Assembly: GCF_000478605.2 (NCBI RefSeq)
Contig: NZ_ASHX02000001.1
Coordinates: 62,001 to 126,000 of the forward strand
DNA length: 64,000 nucleotides
DNA from: Streptomyces thermolilacinus SPC6
GTDB lineage: Bacteria; Actinomycetota; Actinomycetes; Streptomycetales; Streptomycetaceae
Direction of reading: 5' to 3'
Under the pieces are notes generated by a model. The model ran no database searches, had not been told where the DNA came from, and saw only the letters and a program-made list of their open reading frames with translations. Shown here piece by piece: positions 42,261 through 50,702 of the stretch. Position 1 is the stretch's first letter. Each line of letters opens with the position of its first letter. The position numbers and the translations under genes are program-made.

Positions 42261-42564
42261 CGATCTCCTTGGGGGTGCGGTGTCGGGCTCCCGCGTGGCG
42301 CGGGTGCCGAAGTGGCTTCGGAGCCTCACCTGGGGTGATCACTCGCATCCGTATGGTGCACAGGCGTGGCGGCAGCCCTTGGCCACCGGAGGCCCGATGG
42401 CGGAAAACCATGGACAAGGCCGGGTGGCGCCCCACGTCCCGCAGAACCGGTGCGACAGCGGAAGAAACGGTTCCACTCGCAGTGACGGGCCGTCACATCG
42501 TCGCGCCGATCGGCCGAAACCCGCTGGTCCGCTTGTATGAACCCGCCCGGTGTCCGGCCGCAGG
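42261..42564. other. gene-free stretch
   Basis: 304 bp upstream of the lectin gene and downstream of the next gene on the same strand. It contains the lectin promoter. I see no coding frame or notable repeat. Confidence 0.45.
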
Positions 42565-43059
42565 TCAGTGGAACCAGACGACGAGCCGGACGTTCTCCGG
42601 CCCGTGCAGGCCGCTCAGCGTGCGCATGACGCTCCGACCGGCCCCCAGTGCGTTCCGTCCCCCGCGACCGACTCCCGGCTCCGGGTACCAGAGCGGTCCG
42701 TCGCCCGCGACCGACTCCCGGCTCCAGGTACCAGAGCGGTCCGTCGCCTGCCAGTCGGCGGCGGCCAGCTCGGCCCAGGCGATCCACGTGGTGCCGTGCA
42801 CGTCCCGCGGTCCCCCGTCGGCGTCGAAGTCCGCGCGCACCGCGTCCGACGTGTCCTGCGGGAGGCCGCGCCCTTCGGCCAGCGGCTCGAAGCCGTAGGA
42901 GTCGCGTACGCCGAAGAGGCAGGCGAGCGCGTCGTAGGCGTTGCCGTTGTTGAGGAGGAACAGGTCGATGGCGCCCTGCCATCGGCTGTCGTCGTCGTCC
43001 GGGCCCCGGAGCCGGGCTCCGGGCCCGCACTCGATCATCCCGCTCACGCCGGTGGACAT
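42565..43059 (-). CDS. hypothetical protein with internal 43-bp duplication
   Basis: 164 residues from ATG 43059. The N-terminal two thirds looks like a folded cytoplasmic protein (SRWQGAIDLFLLNNGNAYDA; LACLFGVRDSYGFEPLAEGR; HGTTWIAWAELAAADWQATD). A 43-bp tandem duplication then follows. Because 43 is not a multiple of three, the two copies are read in different frames (SGTWSRESVAGDG, then PLWYPEPGVGRGG). The C-terminus LSGLHGPENVRLVVWFH looks natural. The duplication may have restored or broken the reading frame. Function unknown. Confidence 0.6.
   Translation of the reverse strand: MSTGVSGMIECGPGARLRGPDDDDSRWQGAIDLFLLNNGNAYDALACLFGVRDSYGFEPLAEGRGLPQDTSDAVRADFDADGGPRDVHGTTWIAWAELAAADWQATDRSGTWSRESVAGDGPLWYPEPGVGRGGRNALGAGRSVMRTLSGLHGPENVRLVVWFH
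42661..42746. repeat. 43-bp tandem duplication (two units)
   Basis: Units 42661-42703 and 42704-42746 are identical except for one base (G or A in the CCGGCTCC-GGTACC section). Such a near-perfect duplication is recent. It lies within the coding frame of the gene at 42565-43059. Confidence 0.9.
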
Positions 43060-43161
43060 GGCGGCAGTCTGTCGGCCGGTGGGCGCACGCTGCCCGGTCG
43101 GGCGGGTGCGCCCACCGGCCCTGGTCCCGCTTCCGTCAGGCCCGGTCGGTCCCGAAGGGGA

Positions 43162-43824
43162 TCATGCGGCGAGAATGGTGGCCCGGGTGAGGTGGGTGGT
43201 CGCGGTGTGCCAGGCGGCCGTCACCGCCGCGTGGGCGCGGGTGGTGGTCGCGGCGCGGTCGTCCGCCGGGGGCAGCGGGGCGCCCACGTGGACGTGCAGG
43301 GCCGGGCGGCGGAGGGGCGCGGTGAGGACGCCCGCCACCTGCTTGACGGGGTTGCCCGACGTGATCCGGCGGGCTCCCGCCTGGCCCACCGGGACGACCG
43401 GCGCTCCGGTGCGTTCCACGAGCCGGGACAGCCCGCTGCGGAACGGGCCGGGTGGCGCCTCGGCGGCGTCCGCGCGGGTGGGGATGCCCCCTTCGGCGTA
43501 GATGAGGACGAGCCGCCCCCGCTTCAGAGCCGCCTCCGCCAGGTCGAGGGCGTCGGCGGCGCGGCGGTGGCCCCGGTACACGGGGATGTGGTCGCCGCGG
43601 GTGAGGGCGGGGCCGAGCAGCGGAATCCTCCACAGTCCGGCGGCCGCCATGACCACCGGGCGGACGCCGAGGCGGTGCAGTGCGGCGAGGACGACGGCGG
43701 GGTCGGCGAGCGAGGTGTGGTTGGCGGCGAGGACGCTGCCCGGCGCGAGGTCCGCGTCCTGGTCGGCGGTCACCGTGAGGCGGCCGAAGGCGGGGACCAC
43801 GGCGTGGGCGAGGCGGCTGAGCAT
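43162..43824 (-). CDS. 1-acyl-sn-glycerol-3-phosphate acyltransferase (PlsC family)
   Basis: 220 residues from ATG 43824 (GGGAGATCCGC upstream). PlsC block 1 is ANHTSLADPAVVLAA (H-x4-D), block 2 surrounds IPVYRGHRRA, and block 3 is IYAEGGIPTRADAAEAPPGP, a variant of EGTRS. A final PVGQAGARR segment fits block 4. It transfers an acyl group to lysophosphatidate or a similar acceptor at the inner face of the membrane. As a stand-alone copy it may act on a special lipid. Divergent from an antiporter gene. Confidence 0.85.
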   Translation of the reverse strand: MLSRLAHAVVPAFGRLTVTADQDADLAPGSVLAANHTSLADPAVVLAALHRLGVRPVVMAAAGLWRIPLLGPALTRGDHIPVYRGHRRAADALDLAEAALKRGRLVLIYAEGGIPTRADAAEAPPGPFRSGLSRLVERTGAPVVPVGQAGARRITSGNPVKQVAGVLTAPLRRPALHVHVGAPLPPADDRAATTTRAHAAVTAAWHTATTHLTRATILAA

Positions 43825-43989
43825 GCGGATCTCCCGGGTGCGGCGATGTCGGTCGTCATCGTCGGCGGCCGGGGCGCGGCGGGGACTGAGCACCCGTACT
43901 CAGGCCGGGCGTGTGTGCGTACCCAGGTGTTCGGCCGGAGTCGGCGTGTCGCTCGGGTGGGGGGCGTACCAGTGGGGTGGCAGGGGCAC

Positions 43990-45309
43990 ATGTCTGCGGT
44001 GATCTCGGGTGATTTCCTTTTCGCGTTGTTCGGGGGCGGCGCGCTGGCCGCCGCCGTGCTGCCGCGGCTCGTGGCGGGCCGGCCGCTGTCCATGCCTCTC
44101 GTCTTCCTGCTGTGCGGCATGCTCTTCCAGACGTTGCCGCTGCCCGTGCCCGAGGTCGATCCGGTGGGGCAGCGGGTGTGGGTGGAGCACCTCACCGAGA
44201 TCTGCGTGATCGTGTCGCTGATGGGTGCCGGGCTGGCGCTGAACCGGCCCGTCGGGTGGCGGCAGTGGCAGGCGTCGTGGCGGCTGCTGGGTGTGACGAT
44301 GCCGCTGACCATCGCCGTCACCGGGTTGCTCGCCTGGTGGCTGCTGGACTGGCCGCCGGCCGCCGCGCTGCTGCTCGCCGCCGTGCTCGCGCCGACCGAC
44401 CCGGTCCTGGCGTCCGAGGTGCGGGTCGGTGCGCCGACCGAGTCGGAGCACGACGAGGACGAGGTGCGGTTCGCCCTGACCAGCGAGGCCGGGCTCAACG
44501 ACGGGCTCGCCTTTCCCGTCGTCATGGCGGCGGTCGCGCTGGCCGGTGCCGCAGGTGCCGGGCTGTCCGGGGACTGGGTCGGGGAGTGGCTGCTTGTGGA
44601 CGTGGTCTACAAGTGCGCCGTCGGTGTGCTGGCGGGCTACGGCGTGGGGAAGCTGCTCGGGTGGCTGTTCTTCCGTGCCGGCTGGCAGTCGATGCGGCTG
44701 TCGGAGCACCGGGACGGTTTCGTCGCGCTGGGTGCCACCTTCCTCGCGTACGGGGTCACGGAACTGGCCCACGGGTACGGCTTCCTCGCCGTGTTCGTCA
44801 CCGCGTGCAGCATCCGCGCGGCCGAACGCGCGCACGGCTACCACGCCGTGCTGCACGACTTCGTGGAGCAGATCGAACGGCTCCTGACGGCCGGGCTGCT
44901 CTTTCTGCTCGGCGCGTTCGTCGCTCGCGGCGGCCTCGCCGGACTGTCGTGGCAGGGCGCCCTCGTCGGTCTGCTGCTGCTTCTCGCCGTCCGTCCCCTG
45001 ACCGGGTGGGTGGCGCAGCTGGGCACGGCCGCGGGCCCCCGGGAGCGCGCCGTCACGGCCTTCTTCGGTATCCGCGGCATCGGTTCGCTGTTCTACCTCG
45101 CGTACGCCCTGGGCTCGGAGAGCTTCCACGTCCCGGCGGGCGAGCTGTGGGCCGTCGTGACGTTCACCGTCCTCACGTCGGTCGTCGTGCACGGGGTCAG
45201 CGCCACCCCGGTCATCTCCCGCCTCGACCGGCTGCGGCTGCTCAAGGCGCGGCGCAGGCGCGGCGACGAGCGGCCCGGCGACGACGAGGTCGCCCACGAG
45301 CGGCTGTGA
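43990..45309 (+). CDS. Na+/H+ antiporter (CPA family, NhaP-like)
   Basis: 439 residues from ATG 43990 with about 12 membrane segments. Key motifs: LLLAAVLAPTDPVLASEVRV (TDP region of CPA1 transporters) and ALTSEAGLNDGLAFPVVMAA (ND pair of the ion-binding site). The late RAVTAFFGIRGIGSLFYLAY is also characteristic. The C-terminus is a short basic-acidic tail, not the long regulatory domain of eukaryotic relatives. It exchanges Na+ or K+ for protons across the cytoplasmic membrane for pH and salt homeostasis. Confidence 0.9.
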   Translation: MSAVISGDFLFALFGGGALAAAVLPRLVAGRPLSMPLVFLLCGMLFQTLPLPVPEVDPVGQRVWVEHLTEICVIVSLMGAGLALNRPVGWRQWQASWRLLGVTMPLTIAVTGLLAWWLLDWPPAAALLLAAVLAPTDPVLASEVRVGAPTESEHDEDEVRFALTSEAGLNDGLAFPVVMAAVALAGAAGAGLSGDWVGEWLLVDVVYKCAVGVLAGYGVGKLLGWLFFRAGWQSMRLSEHRDGFVALGATFLAYGVTELAHGYGFLAVFVTACSIRAAERAHGYHAVLHDFVEQIERLLTAGLLFLLGAFVARGGLAGLSWQGALVGLLLLLAVRPLTGWVAQLGTAAGPRERAVTAFFGIRGIGSLFYLAYALGSESFHVPAGELWAVVTFTVLTSVVVHGVSATPVISRLDRLRLLKARRRRGDERPGDDEVAHERL

Positions 45310-45333
45310 CGCCGTACCCGCCTCCCAGGGCCG

Positions 45334-46192
45334 TCAGGCACCGGGGAAGGTCTCGAACCAGTGCGCGGCGAACCGGGCCGGTATCCCGAACGGGTGGTGT
45401 TCGTCGGTGAGCTGCCGGTACAGGAACTCGGTCGCCGTGCAGTCGAGGACCCGCCCCGCGTCGATGCCGACGTCCGTGGCGTACACCGGCCACCGGTCCG
45501 GGCCAGGGTCGTGAGCCAGTAGGAGGTCTGCTCGTGTTCGTTGAACGCCCAGGGCAGCAGACCGCGCGGAGCCGGGTACGCGGGGTGGGGCTGCCACGGT
45601 GTGGGGCCGCACTCGGCGTGTGCCGCCACGTCCCCGGCGATGCCCGCCGCCCGGCTCTCGCTCCGGGTCGTGGAGCTCCAGGAACCCGTCGAACAGGCCC
45701 GTGCCGAAGGTGTCCGCGGTCGCCTTGAAGTCGGTGGGCAGGGGTGTCCCAGGCGCGCGTCGTGTTCCGCCCAGTCGAACCAGGTGGCGGGGGCCCGGTC
45801 CCATCCCGTCACGGCCGTCAGGCGCTCCAGCCAGGTGGCGTCCGCCGGGAGGCCGCTGACGGGGCGTACGGCGCGCCGCACCACGGCCAGGGCCGGGTGG
45901 CCTCCTCGGTCCTGCCCGAGGCTATCCAGCGGTCGCTGAACGCCCACTCGTGCCGCCGGGCCGTGCCGTCCGCCGGGGGCAGCCCCGTGAGGGCGGCGGT
46001 CGTGGCGAGTGCCGGATCGCCGTGGCGCATCGACAGCGCCTCCGTCACGGCGGACACGTCGGACGCGTCCGTGCCGTCCGGCCAGCGCGGGCAGGTGTGG
46101 TCCGGCGGGTGCGGCGCGCAGGACAGGTCCGTGGTGTCCGGCCAGAGGAGGCGGGAGACCGTCGCCAGGACAAGCCGCGCGTTGTCGTTCAT
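45334..46192 (-). pseudogene. SMI1/KNR4 (SUKH) family gene with multiple frameshifts
   Basis: Reading starts at ATG 46192 (MNDNARLVLATVSRLLWPDT) and must change frame at least four times before the stop at 45334-45336. In order, the recoverable segments are AFSDRWIASG, then VVRRAVRPVSGLPADATWLE and RLTAVTGWDRAPATWFDWAE. Next come LPTDFKATADTFGTGLFDGF with LELHDPE, then AYPAPRGLLPWAFNEHEQTS with YWLTTLA, and finally ATDVGIDAGRVLDCTATEFL. The middle segment W-x2-(A/I)E...LP-x-D(F/Y)...FGTG-x-F is the SUKH signature. SUKH proteins are often toxin immunity proteins. The number of shifts indicates a dead gene or poor sequence quality. Confidence 0.6.
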
Positions 46193-46250
46193 GCGGAAAG
46201 CCAAACACCCGCCACTGACAACGGCCTCTGAGGGTGAAGGCGGGGGCGCG

Positions 46251-46871
46251 CTACTCGAAGCGGGAGGTGTCGCCGGCGCCCCGGCGGACGATCTCCGGCG
46301 TACCGCCCGAGAAGTCGATGACCGTCGTCGGCGCGGTGCCGCAGTCACCCGAGTCGAGGACGGCGTCGAGTACGTGGTCGAGCTGGTCCTTGATCTCCCA
46401 GCCCTGTGTCATCGGCTCCTCCTCCCCCGGCAGCAGCAGCGTGCTCGACACGAGCGGCTCGCCCAGTTCGGCGAGGAGGGCCTGGGTCGCCGTGTGGTCG
46501 GGGATGCGAACGCCGACCGTCTTCTTCTTCGGGTGCTGGAGCTGGCGCGGCACCTCCTTCGTCGCGGGGAGGATGAAGGTGTAGCTGCCGGGGGTCGCCG
46601 CCTTCAGCGTCCGGAACACGTCGTTGTCGATGTGCACGAACTGCCCGAGCTGGGCGAAGTTCTGGCAGACGAGGGTGAAGTGGTGTCGGTCGTCCAGATC
46701 GCGGATCGTACGGATACGCGCCAGGCCCTCCCGGTTCCCCAGCTTGCAGCCGAGCGCGTAGCAGGAGTCCGTGGGGTACGCGACGAGGGCGCCGGAGCGG
46801 ATCATCTCGGCCACGCTGCCGATCACGCGGCGCTGTGGGTCGTCGGGGTGCACATCGAAGTACTTCGCCAT
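46251..46871 (-). CDS. YrdC/YciO-type L-threonylcarbamoyladenylate synthase family protein
   Basis: 206 residues from ATG 46871. The Sua5/YrdC fold is clear: RSGALVAYPTDSCYALGCKL, IRTIRDLDDRHHFTLVCQNF and GSYTFILPATKEVPRQLQHP, then KKKTVGVRIPDH. The KKKTVGVRIP segment and length place it with the YciO subgroup, whose role in tRNA t6A formation is uncertain, rather than TsaC itself. Cytoplasmic; binds dsRNA or ATP/threonine in relatives. Single gene. Confidence 0.87.
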   Translation of the reverse strand: MAKYFDVHPDDPQRRVIGSVAEMIRSGALVAYPTDSCYALGCKLGNREGLARIRTIRDLDDRHHFTLVCQNFAQLGQFVHIDNDVFRTLKAATPGSYTFILPATKEVPRQLQHPKKKTVGVRIPDHTATQALLAELGEPLVSSTLLLPGEEEPMTQGWEIKDQLDHVLDAVLDSGDCGTAPTTVIDFSGGTPEIVRRGAGDTSRFE

Positions 46872-47046
46872 CCGACGAGCCTAACGCGGTGCCGCGTGCC
46901 CGGCGGTCAGGGTCGGCACAGGCCGATGTGGTCCACGTACCCGTGCGAGCCCGTACAGCTCTGTCAACGGCGCGCAGGCGCCGCGAACTGATGCGGGGAC
47001 ACCTTTCGGCCGTGTCCTGGGGGCGGGTGAGGCCGTTGATCCCGGT

Positions 47047-47334
47047 ATGACCAAGACTCACCGTATGCTCGCCGCCCTCGCGTTCGCCGCCGGGGCCTCG
47101 GCTCTCGCCGCGCCCGCCGCCAACGCGTCCATCGTGCCGGTCGGCCCGGTCGGCCCCTCCCTCCTCAGCCAGGTGGACGACCTCGCCGCGAGCGGCGTGG
47201 ACGAGGAGCACCGCGACCAGGTGCCGCGGATCACCGAGCAGTTCGGCGGGCTCAGCGGCGTACAGCAGCTGGGGCAGCTCCGGCAGGTCGTCGCCCCGGT
47301 GGCGCCCGTACTGGGCCTGGTGCCCGGCATCTAG
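47047..47334 (+). CDS. small secreted protein
   Basis: 95 residues from ATG 47047. Signal peptide: KTHRMLAALAFAAGASALAA, cleaved after ANA. The mature 65 residues (VDDLAASGVDEEHRDQVPRI and FGGLSGVQQLGQLRQVVAPV) are helical, without Cys. Similar small secreted proteins are common in Streptomyces and lack known functions. A strong bidirectional terminator follows. Confidence 0.68.
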   Translation: MTKTHRMLAALAFAAGASALAAPAANASIVPVGPVGPSLLSQVDDLAASGVDEEHRDQVPRITEQFGGLSGVQQLGQLRQVVAPVAPVLGLVPGI

Positions 47335-47351
47335 GGCAGGCCCGCACGGGG

Positions 47352-47381
47352 GTGCCCCCGGACCGGACGGTCCGGGGGCAC
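47352..47381. terminator. strong bidirectional terminator
   Basis: GTGCCCCCGGACC and GGTCCGGGGGCAC form a perfect 13-bp stem with loop GGAC, between the small secreted protein gene and the convergent NlpC/P60 gene. Confidence 0.7.
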
Positions 47382-47413
47382 TCGTGTGCCGGGGCCCGGG
47401 CGGGCCGGCGGGG

Positions 47414-47893
47414 TCAGCGGACGCGGCCGTACAGGACCTTCTTGGTCCAGATCCGCTCCAGCTTCACCACCGAACCGGCCTTCGGGGAGTGCCAGACGCG
47501 GTTGCTGCCCGCGTAGATGCCGACGTGGTAGACGCGGCCGCCGGAGTGGAAGAAGACCAGGTCGCCCTTCTGGAGGCTGGACGCCGAGATGTGGCGCGTC
47601 TTGTTGTACTGCTGCTGCGCGGTGCGCGGCAGGGTCTTGCCAGCCTGCTTGTACGCGTACAGCGTGAGGCCGGAGCAGTCGAACCGGGTCGGGCCCGCGG
47701 CACCGTACTTGTACGGGGAGCCCTTCTTCGACGCGGCGACGTTCAGGGCCTTCGTCGCGTACGAGGGGCCGGCCGCCTGTGCCTCCGGCGCGGCGCCCGG
47801 TACCAGCAGGGTGCCGGCGAGGGCGGCGACGGTCAGCGCCGAGACGGTGCCGGTCCGGGAGAACTTGGACGGAATGTGATTCTGCGCGGTCAT
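47414..47893 (-). CDS. secreted NlpC/P60 peptidoglycan endopeptidase
   Basis: 159 residues from ATG 47893. Signal peptide: TVSALTVAALAGTLLVPGAA then PEAQA. The NlpC/P60 domain has the catalytic Cys in TRFDCSGLTLYAYKQAGKTL, the His in GGRVYHVGIYAGSN, and the third polar residue in WHSPKAG. It cleaves stem peptides (D-Glu-mDAP type) in the cell wall. The 5' leader of about 200 nt matches a ydaO-type c-di-AMP riboswitch, as in many Streptomyces wall hydrolase genes, so the signal nucleotide controls expression. Confidence 0.9.
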   Translation of the reverse strand: MTAQNHIPSKFSRTGTVSALTVAALAGTLLVPGAAPEAQAAGPSYATKALNVAASKKGSPYKYGAAGPTRFDCSGLTLYAYKQAGKTLPRTAQQQYNKTRHISASSLQKGDLVFFHSGGRVYHVGIYAGSNRVWHSPKAGSVVKLERIWTKKVLYGRVR

Positions 47894-47911
47894 GCGCAAC
47901 CCTTCGTCATC

Positions 47912-48090
47912 CGCCTGCGAAGGATGACCTGTCGGGTTCGGGCAGGCGAAGTTGCCCGGCCGCTGACGCGGCTTCACCCCAAGGGACGGCCATGGTGCGC
48001 ACGTCCCGGTACTGCTGGGTCCTCCACTCCTGCCGATCCACTTCGTGTCGACCAGATCCGGACGGCGGCAGGACTCGGCGTCCGCCCGGA
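47912..48090 (-). ncRNA. ydaO-type c-di-AMP riboswitch
   Basis: Read on the minus strand, the leader contains the ydaO/yuaA conserved blocks in order. GCCGAGTCCTGCC comes first, then GGCAGGAGTGGAGGACCCA, GGGGTGAA with the following GCGG, GGGCAACTTCGCCTGCCC as a hairpin, and GAACCCGACAGGTCATCC then TTCGCAGGC at the 3' side. This is followed 18 bases later by the NlpC/P60 start. In Streptomyces such switches turn off wall hydrolase expression when c-di-AMP is high. The 5' boundary is approximate. Confidence 0.8.
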
Positions 48091-48301
48091 CCGCCTCGCC
48101 ACGGCGGCGAGGGCTTGTCGTCGTCAAGGATCGTGACCCATGCCGGGAGGGATATTCGAACGGAATCGGCATTTTGTGAGACTCCTCACCGTTGGCCGGA
48201 TCGGCGTGGCGCGGGTGGCCGAAGGGCGACGGGGGCGCGTCGGGGAGGTGTGTGGCGGATGTCTCCGGGCCATCGTGATCGCGGCGAGTTACGCTGTGCG
48301 G

Positions 48302-48376
48302 GTGACTCTTCTCGTGATGCGCCGACACGTGGACTACGTGCGCGTCACGACCATGAGCTGTCTGCGCCAGGACTGA
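48302..48376 (+). CDS. possible leader peptide (uORF) with RRHVDYVR and Cys
   Basis: 24 residues from GTG 48302 or fewer from ATG 48317: MTLLVMRRHVDYVRVTTMSC then LRQD. The RRH-V-D-x-x-R...C pattern resembles short leader peptides found before sulfur and cysteine-related genes of actinobacteria, where ribosome stalling at Cys codons couples amino acid supply to transcription. It lies 142 bp before a 2OG-Fe(II) oxygenase gene on the same strand. Function as an attenuator is inferred. Confidence 0.5.
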   Translation: MTLLVMRRHVDYVRVTTMSCLRQD

Positions 48377-48518
48377 CTTCTCCCCTGCTCCACTTCTCCA
48401 TTGGTCCTGCGCAGCGGACGCACCTCCCCGGCACACTCCCGCCGGTGCCTTCCGTACGCCGCGTGCCCGCCACCTCCGGGCAGCAGGGCCTCGTCACACG
48501 CGAAACGGAAGCCACACC

Positions 48519-49547
48519 ATGCCTGCCATGACCGCCACCACCGCGACCGCCGCCGCGCCGGTTCTCCCCGTCATCGACCTGTCCGCCGCCGACGATCCGC
48601 GCACCCGCGAGGCGTTCCACCGGGACCTGCTCGCCGCGGCCCGCGACGTGGGCTTCCTGCATCTGACCGGGCATGGCGTCAGCGACCGGGAGATCACCCG
48701 GATCATGGAGCTCACCAGGGCGTTCTTCGCGCTGCCCGAGGCGGACCGGCTGGCGCTCAGCAACCTGAACTCGCCGCACTTCCGCGGCTACACCCGCGTC
48801 GGGCACGAGCTCACCGGCGGCCGCTCCGACTGGCGCGACCAGCTCGACGTGGGCGCGGAGCGACCCGCCGTCGAGGTGGGCCCCGACGACCCGGCGTACC
48901 TGTGGCTGGAGGGGCCCAACCAGTGGCCCGCCGCGCTGCCGGAACTCCGTACGGCCGTCCTCGCCTGGCAGGACCGGCTCGCGGCGGTCGCGCACCGGCT
49001 GCTGAGGGAGCTGCTGACCGCGCTCGGCGCGCCCGCCGGCTTCTTCGACGACGCGTTCGCCGACCGCCCCCACCTGCACACCAAGCTGGTCCGCTACCCC
49101 GGGTCGGCGCCGGAGGGGGGCGGCCAGGGCGTGGGCGCGCACAAGGACTACGGCTTCCTCACGCTGCTGCTCCAGGACGAGGTGGGCGGCCTCCAGGTGC
49201 GGTCCGGCGACGGGTACCTGGACGTGCCGCCGCGCCCCGGCGCGTTCGTCGTCAACCTGGGCGAGCTGCTGGAGATCGCGACCGACGGGTACCTGTCGGC
49301 GACCGACCACCGGGTGGTGAGCCCTCCGGGGGCGGTGGAGCGGTTCTCCGTGCCGTTCTTCTACAACCCGCGGCTGGACGCGGTGATCGAGACCGTTCCC
49401 GGCCCGTACCTGAAGGACGCGCCGGGTGTCGCCGAGGACCGGGCGAACCCGCTGCACGCCGAGTACGGCCGCAACGAGCTGAAGGGCTGGGTGCGGGCCC
49501 ACCCGGAGGTCGCCCGCCGCCACCACCCCGGGCTCATGGCGGGCTGA
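48519..49547 (+). CDS. 2-oxoglutarate/Fe(II)-dependent oxygenase (isopenicillin N synthase family)
   Basis: 342 residues from ATG 48519. The N-terminal DIOX_N region (VLPVIDLSAADDPRTREAFH) is followed by the jelly-roll core. Iron ligands are in VGAHKDYGFLTLLLQDEVGG (H-x-D) and LSATDHRVVSPPGAVERFSV (distal His, plus the R-x-S cosubstrate site). The conserved Tyr/Asn pattern FVVNLGELLEIATDGYL fits the plant/fungal-like DIOX family. Substrate unknown; no cluster of biosynthesis genes is nearby. A possible Cys-containing leader peptide precedes it. An MBL gene follows on the same strand after 119 bp. Confidence 0.9.
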   Translation: MPAMTATTATAAAPVLPVIDLSAADDPRTREAFHRDLLAAARDVGFLHLTGHGVSDREITRIMELTRAFFALPEADRLALSNLNSPHFRGYTRVGHELTGGRSDWRDQLDVGAERPAVEVGPDDPAYLWLEGPNQWPAALPELRTAVLAWQDRLAAVAHRLLRELLTALGAPAGFFDDAFADRPHLHTKLVRYPGSAPEGGGQGVGAHKDYGFLTLLLQDEVGGLQVRSGDGYLDVPPRPGAFVVNLGELLEIATDGYLSATDHRVVSPPGAVERFSVPFFYNPRLDAVIETVPGPYLKDAPGVAEDRANPLHAEYGRNELKGWVRAHPEVARRHHPGLMAG

Positions 49548-49666
49548 GCGTCCGCCGGGCGCGGGGCCGGGCCGGTGCGGGCCGGGCCCCGCGGGGGGAT
49601 GATGGAGGTGCGGAGGTGTCCGCCGCGGCCGCGAGCGCTCGACCCAGGGGAAGAGGGAGCGCCGCT

Positions 49667-50596
49667 ATGACCGCACACGAAGCCGGCCGGGACACCACGG
49701 TTCTGAGCGACTCGCTGCCCGTGCCGGGGATCGGTTTCCTCGCCGTCAACGCGTTCGTGCTGCACGCCCGTGAGCCGGTGGTGGTCGACACGGGGCTCGG
49801 GCTGCCCGACCGGGACTTCCTGTCCACGCTCGGTTCCGTCCTCGACCCCGCGGACGTGCGGTGGATCTGGCTCACGCACCCCGACCGGGACCACACCGGC
49901 GGGCTGTTCGCCCTGCTGGCGGCCGCCCCGAAGGCGCGGATCGTCACCACGTACCTGGGCGCGGGGATCATGTCCACGGAGCGGCCGCTGCCGATGGACC
50001 GGGTGTTCCTGCTCAACCCCGGGCAGTCGCTGGACGTGGGCGACCGCACGCTGCACGCCTTCCGGCCGCCGCTGTACGACAATCCGGCGACGGTCGGGTT
50101 CTACGACGACCGGTCCCGTACCTGCTTCAGTTCCGACTGCTTCGGCGCGCCGCTGTCGTCGGCCGAGCTCGCCGAGGGCGAGGACGCCGGGGCGGTGGGC
50201 GCGGAGGAGCTGCGGGACGCGCAGCTGCTGTGGGCGGCGATCGACAGCCCGTGGGTGCAGATGCTGGAGGACCGCCAGTTCGGGCCCGCGCTGAAGCCGG
50301 TGCGGGAGATGGACCCGGAGCTGGTCCTGTCGGTGCATCTGCCGCCCGCGGCGGGTCTGACCGGGCGGATGCTGGACACGCTGAGCCTGGCGCCGGGCAC
50401 CGGTCCGTTCGTCGGCCCCGACCAGGCGGCGCTGGAGCAGATGCTCGCCGGGTTCGAGCCCGGCGCGGGGCCGGGCCCGGGCGCCGGGGCGCCGCCCGGT
50501 GGCGCGGCACCTGGTGCGGGCCCGGCACCCCGGCCCGTACCGGAGGAGCCGCCGGTGCCCGGGCGGCGGACGACCACACCGCCCGTCGTCGCCTGA
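49667..50596 (+). CDS. MBL-fold metallo-hydrolase
   Basis: 309 residues from ATG 49667 (GAAGAGGGAG upstream). Metallo-beta-lactamase fold with the metal motif WLTHPDRDHTGG, an H-x-D-x-DH form in which the usual second His is Asp, as in flavodiiron-type domains. Further metal ligands appear in FSSDCFGAP (Asp) and LSVHLPPAAG (His). The C-terminal 60 residues are Gly/Pro-rich and disordered. This Asp-containing motif suggests oxygen or NO reductase-like iron binding rather than zinc hydrolysis, but no flavodoxin domain is attached. Substrate unknown. Confidence 0.83.
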   Translation: MTAHEAGRDTTVLSDSLPVPGIGFLAVNAFVLHAREPVVVDTGLGLPDRDFLSTLGSVLDPADVRWIWLTHPDRDHTGGLFALLAAAPKARIVTTYLGAGIMSTERPLPMDRVFLLNPGQSLDVGDRTLHAFRPPLYDNPATVGFYDDRSRTCFSSDCFGAPLSSAELAEGEDAGAVGAEELRDAQLLWAAIDSPWVQMLEDRQFGPALKPVREMDPELVLSVHLPPAAGLTGRMLDTLSLAPGTGPFVGPDQAALEQMLAGFEPGAGPGPGAGAPPGGAAPGAGPAPRPVPEEPPVPGRRTTTPPVVA

Positions 50597-50702
50597 GCCA
50601 CCCGGCCGGTTCACCCCGGCGAGCCTGGCCGGTGCGGGGGCGGCCCGGGCTCGGCTCCATGCCCGGTCCCGGAGAGCTCACCCGGCCCGGCCCGGTCCCG
50701 GC

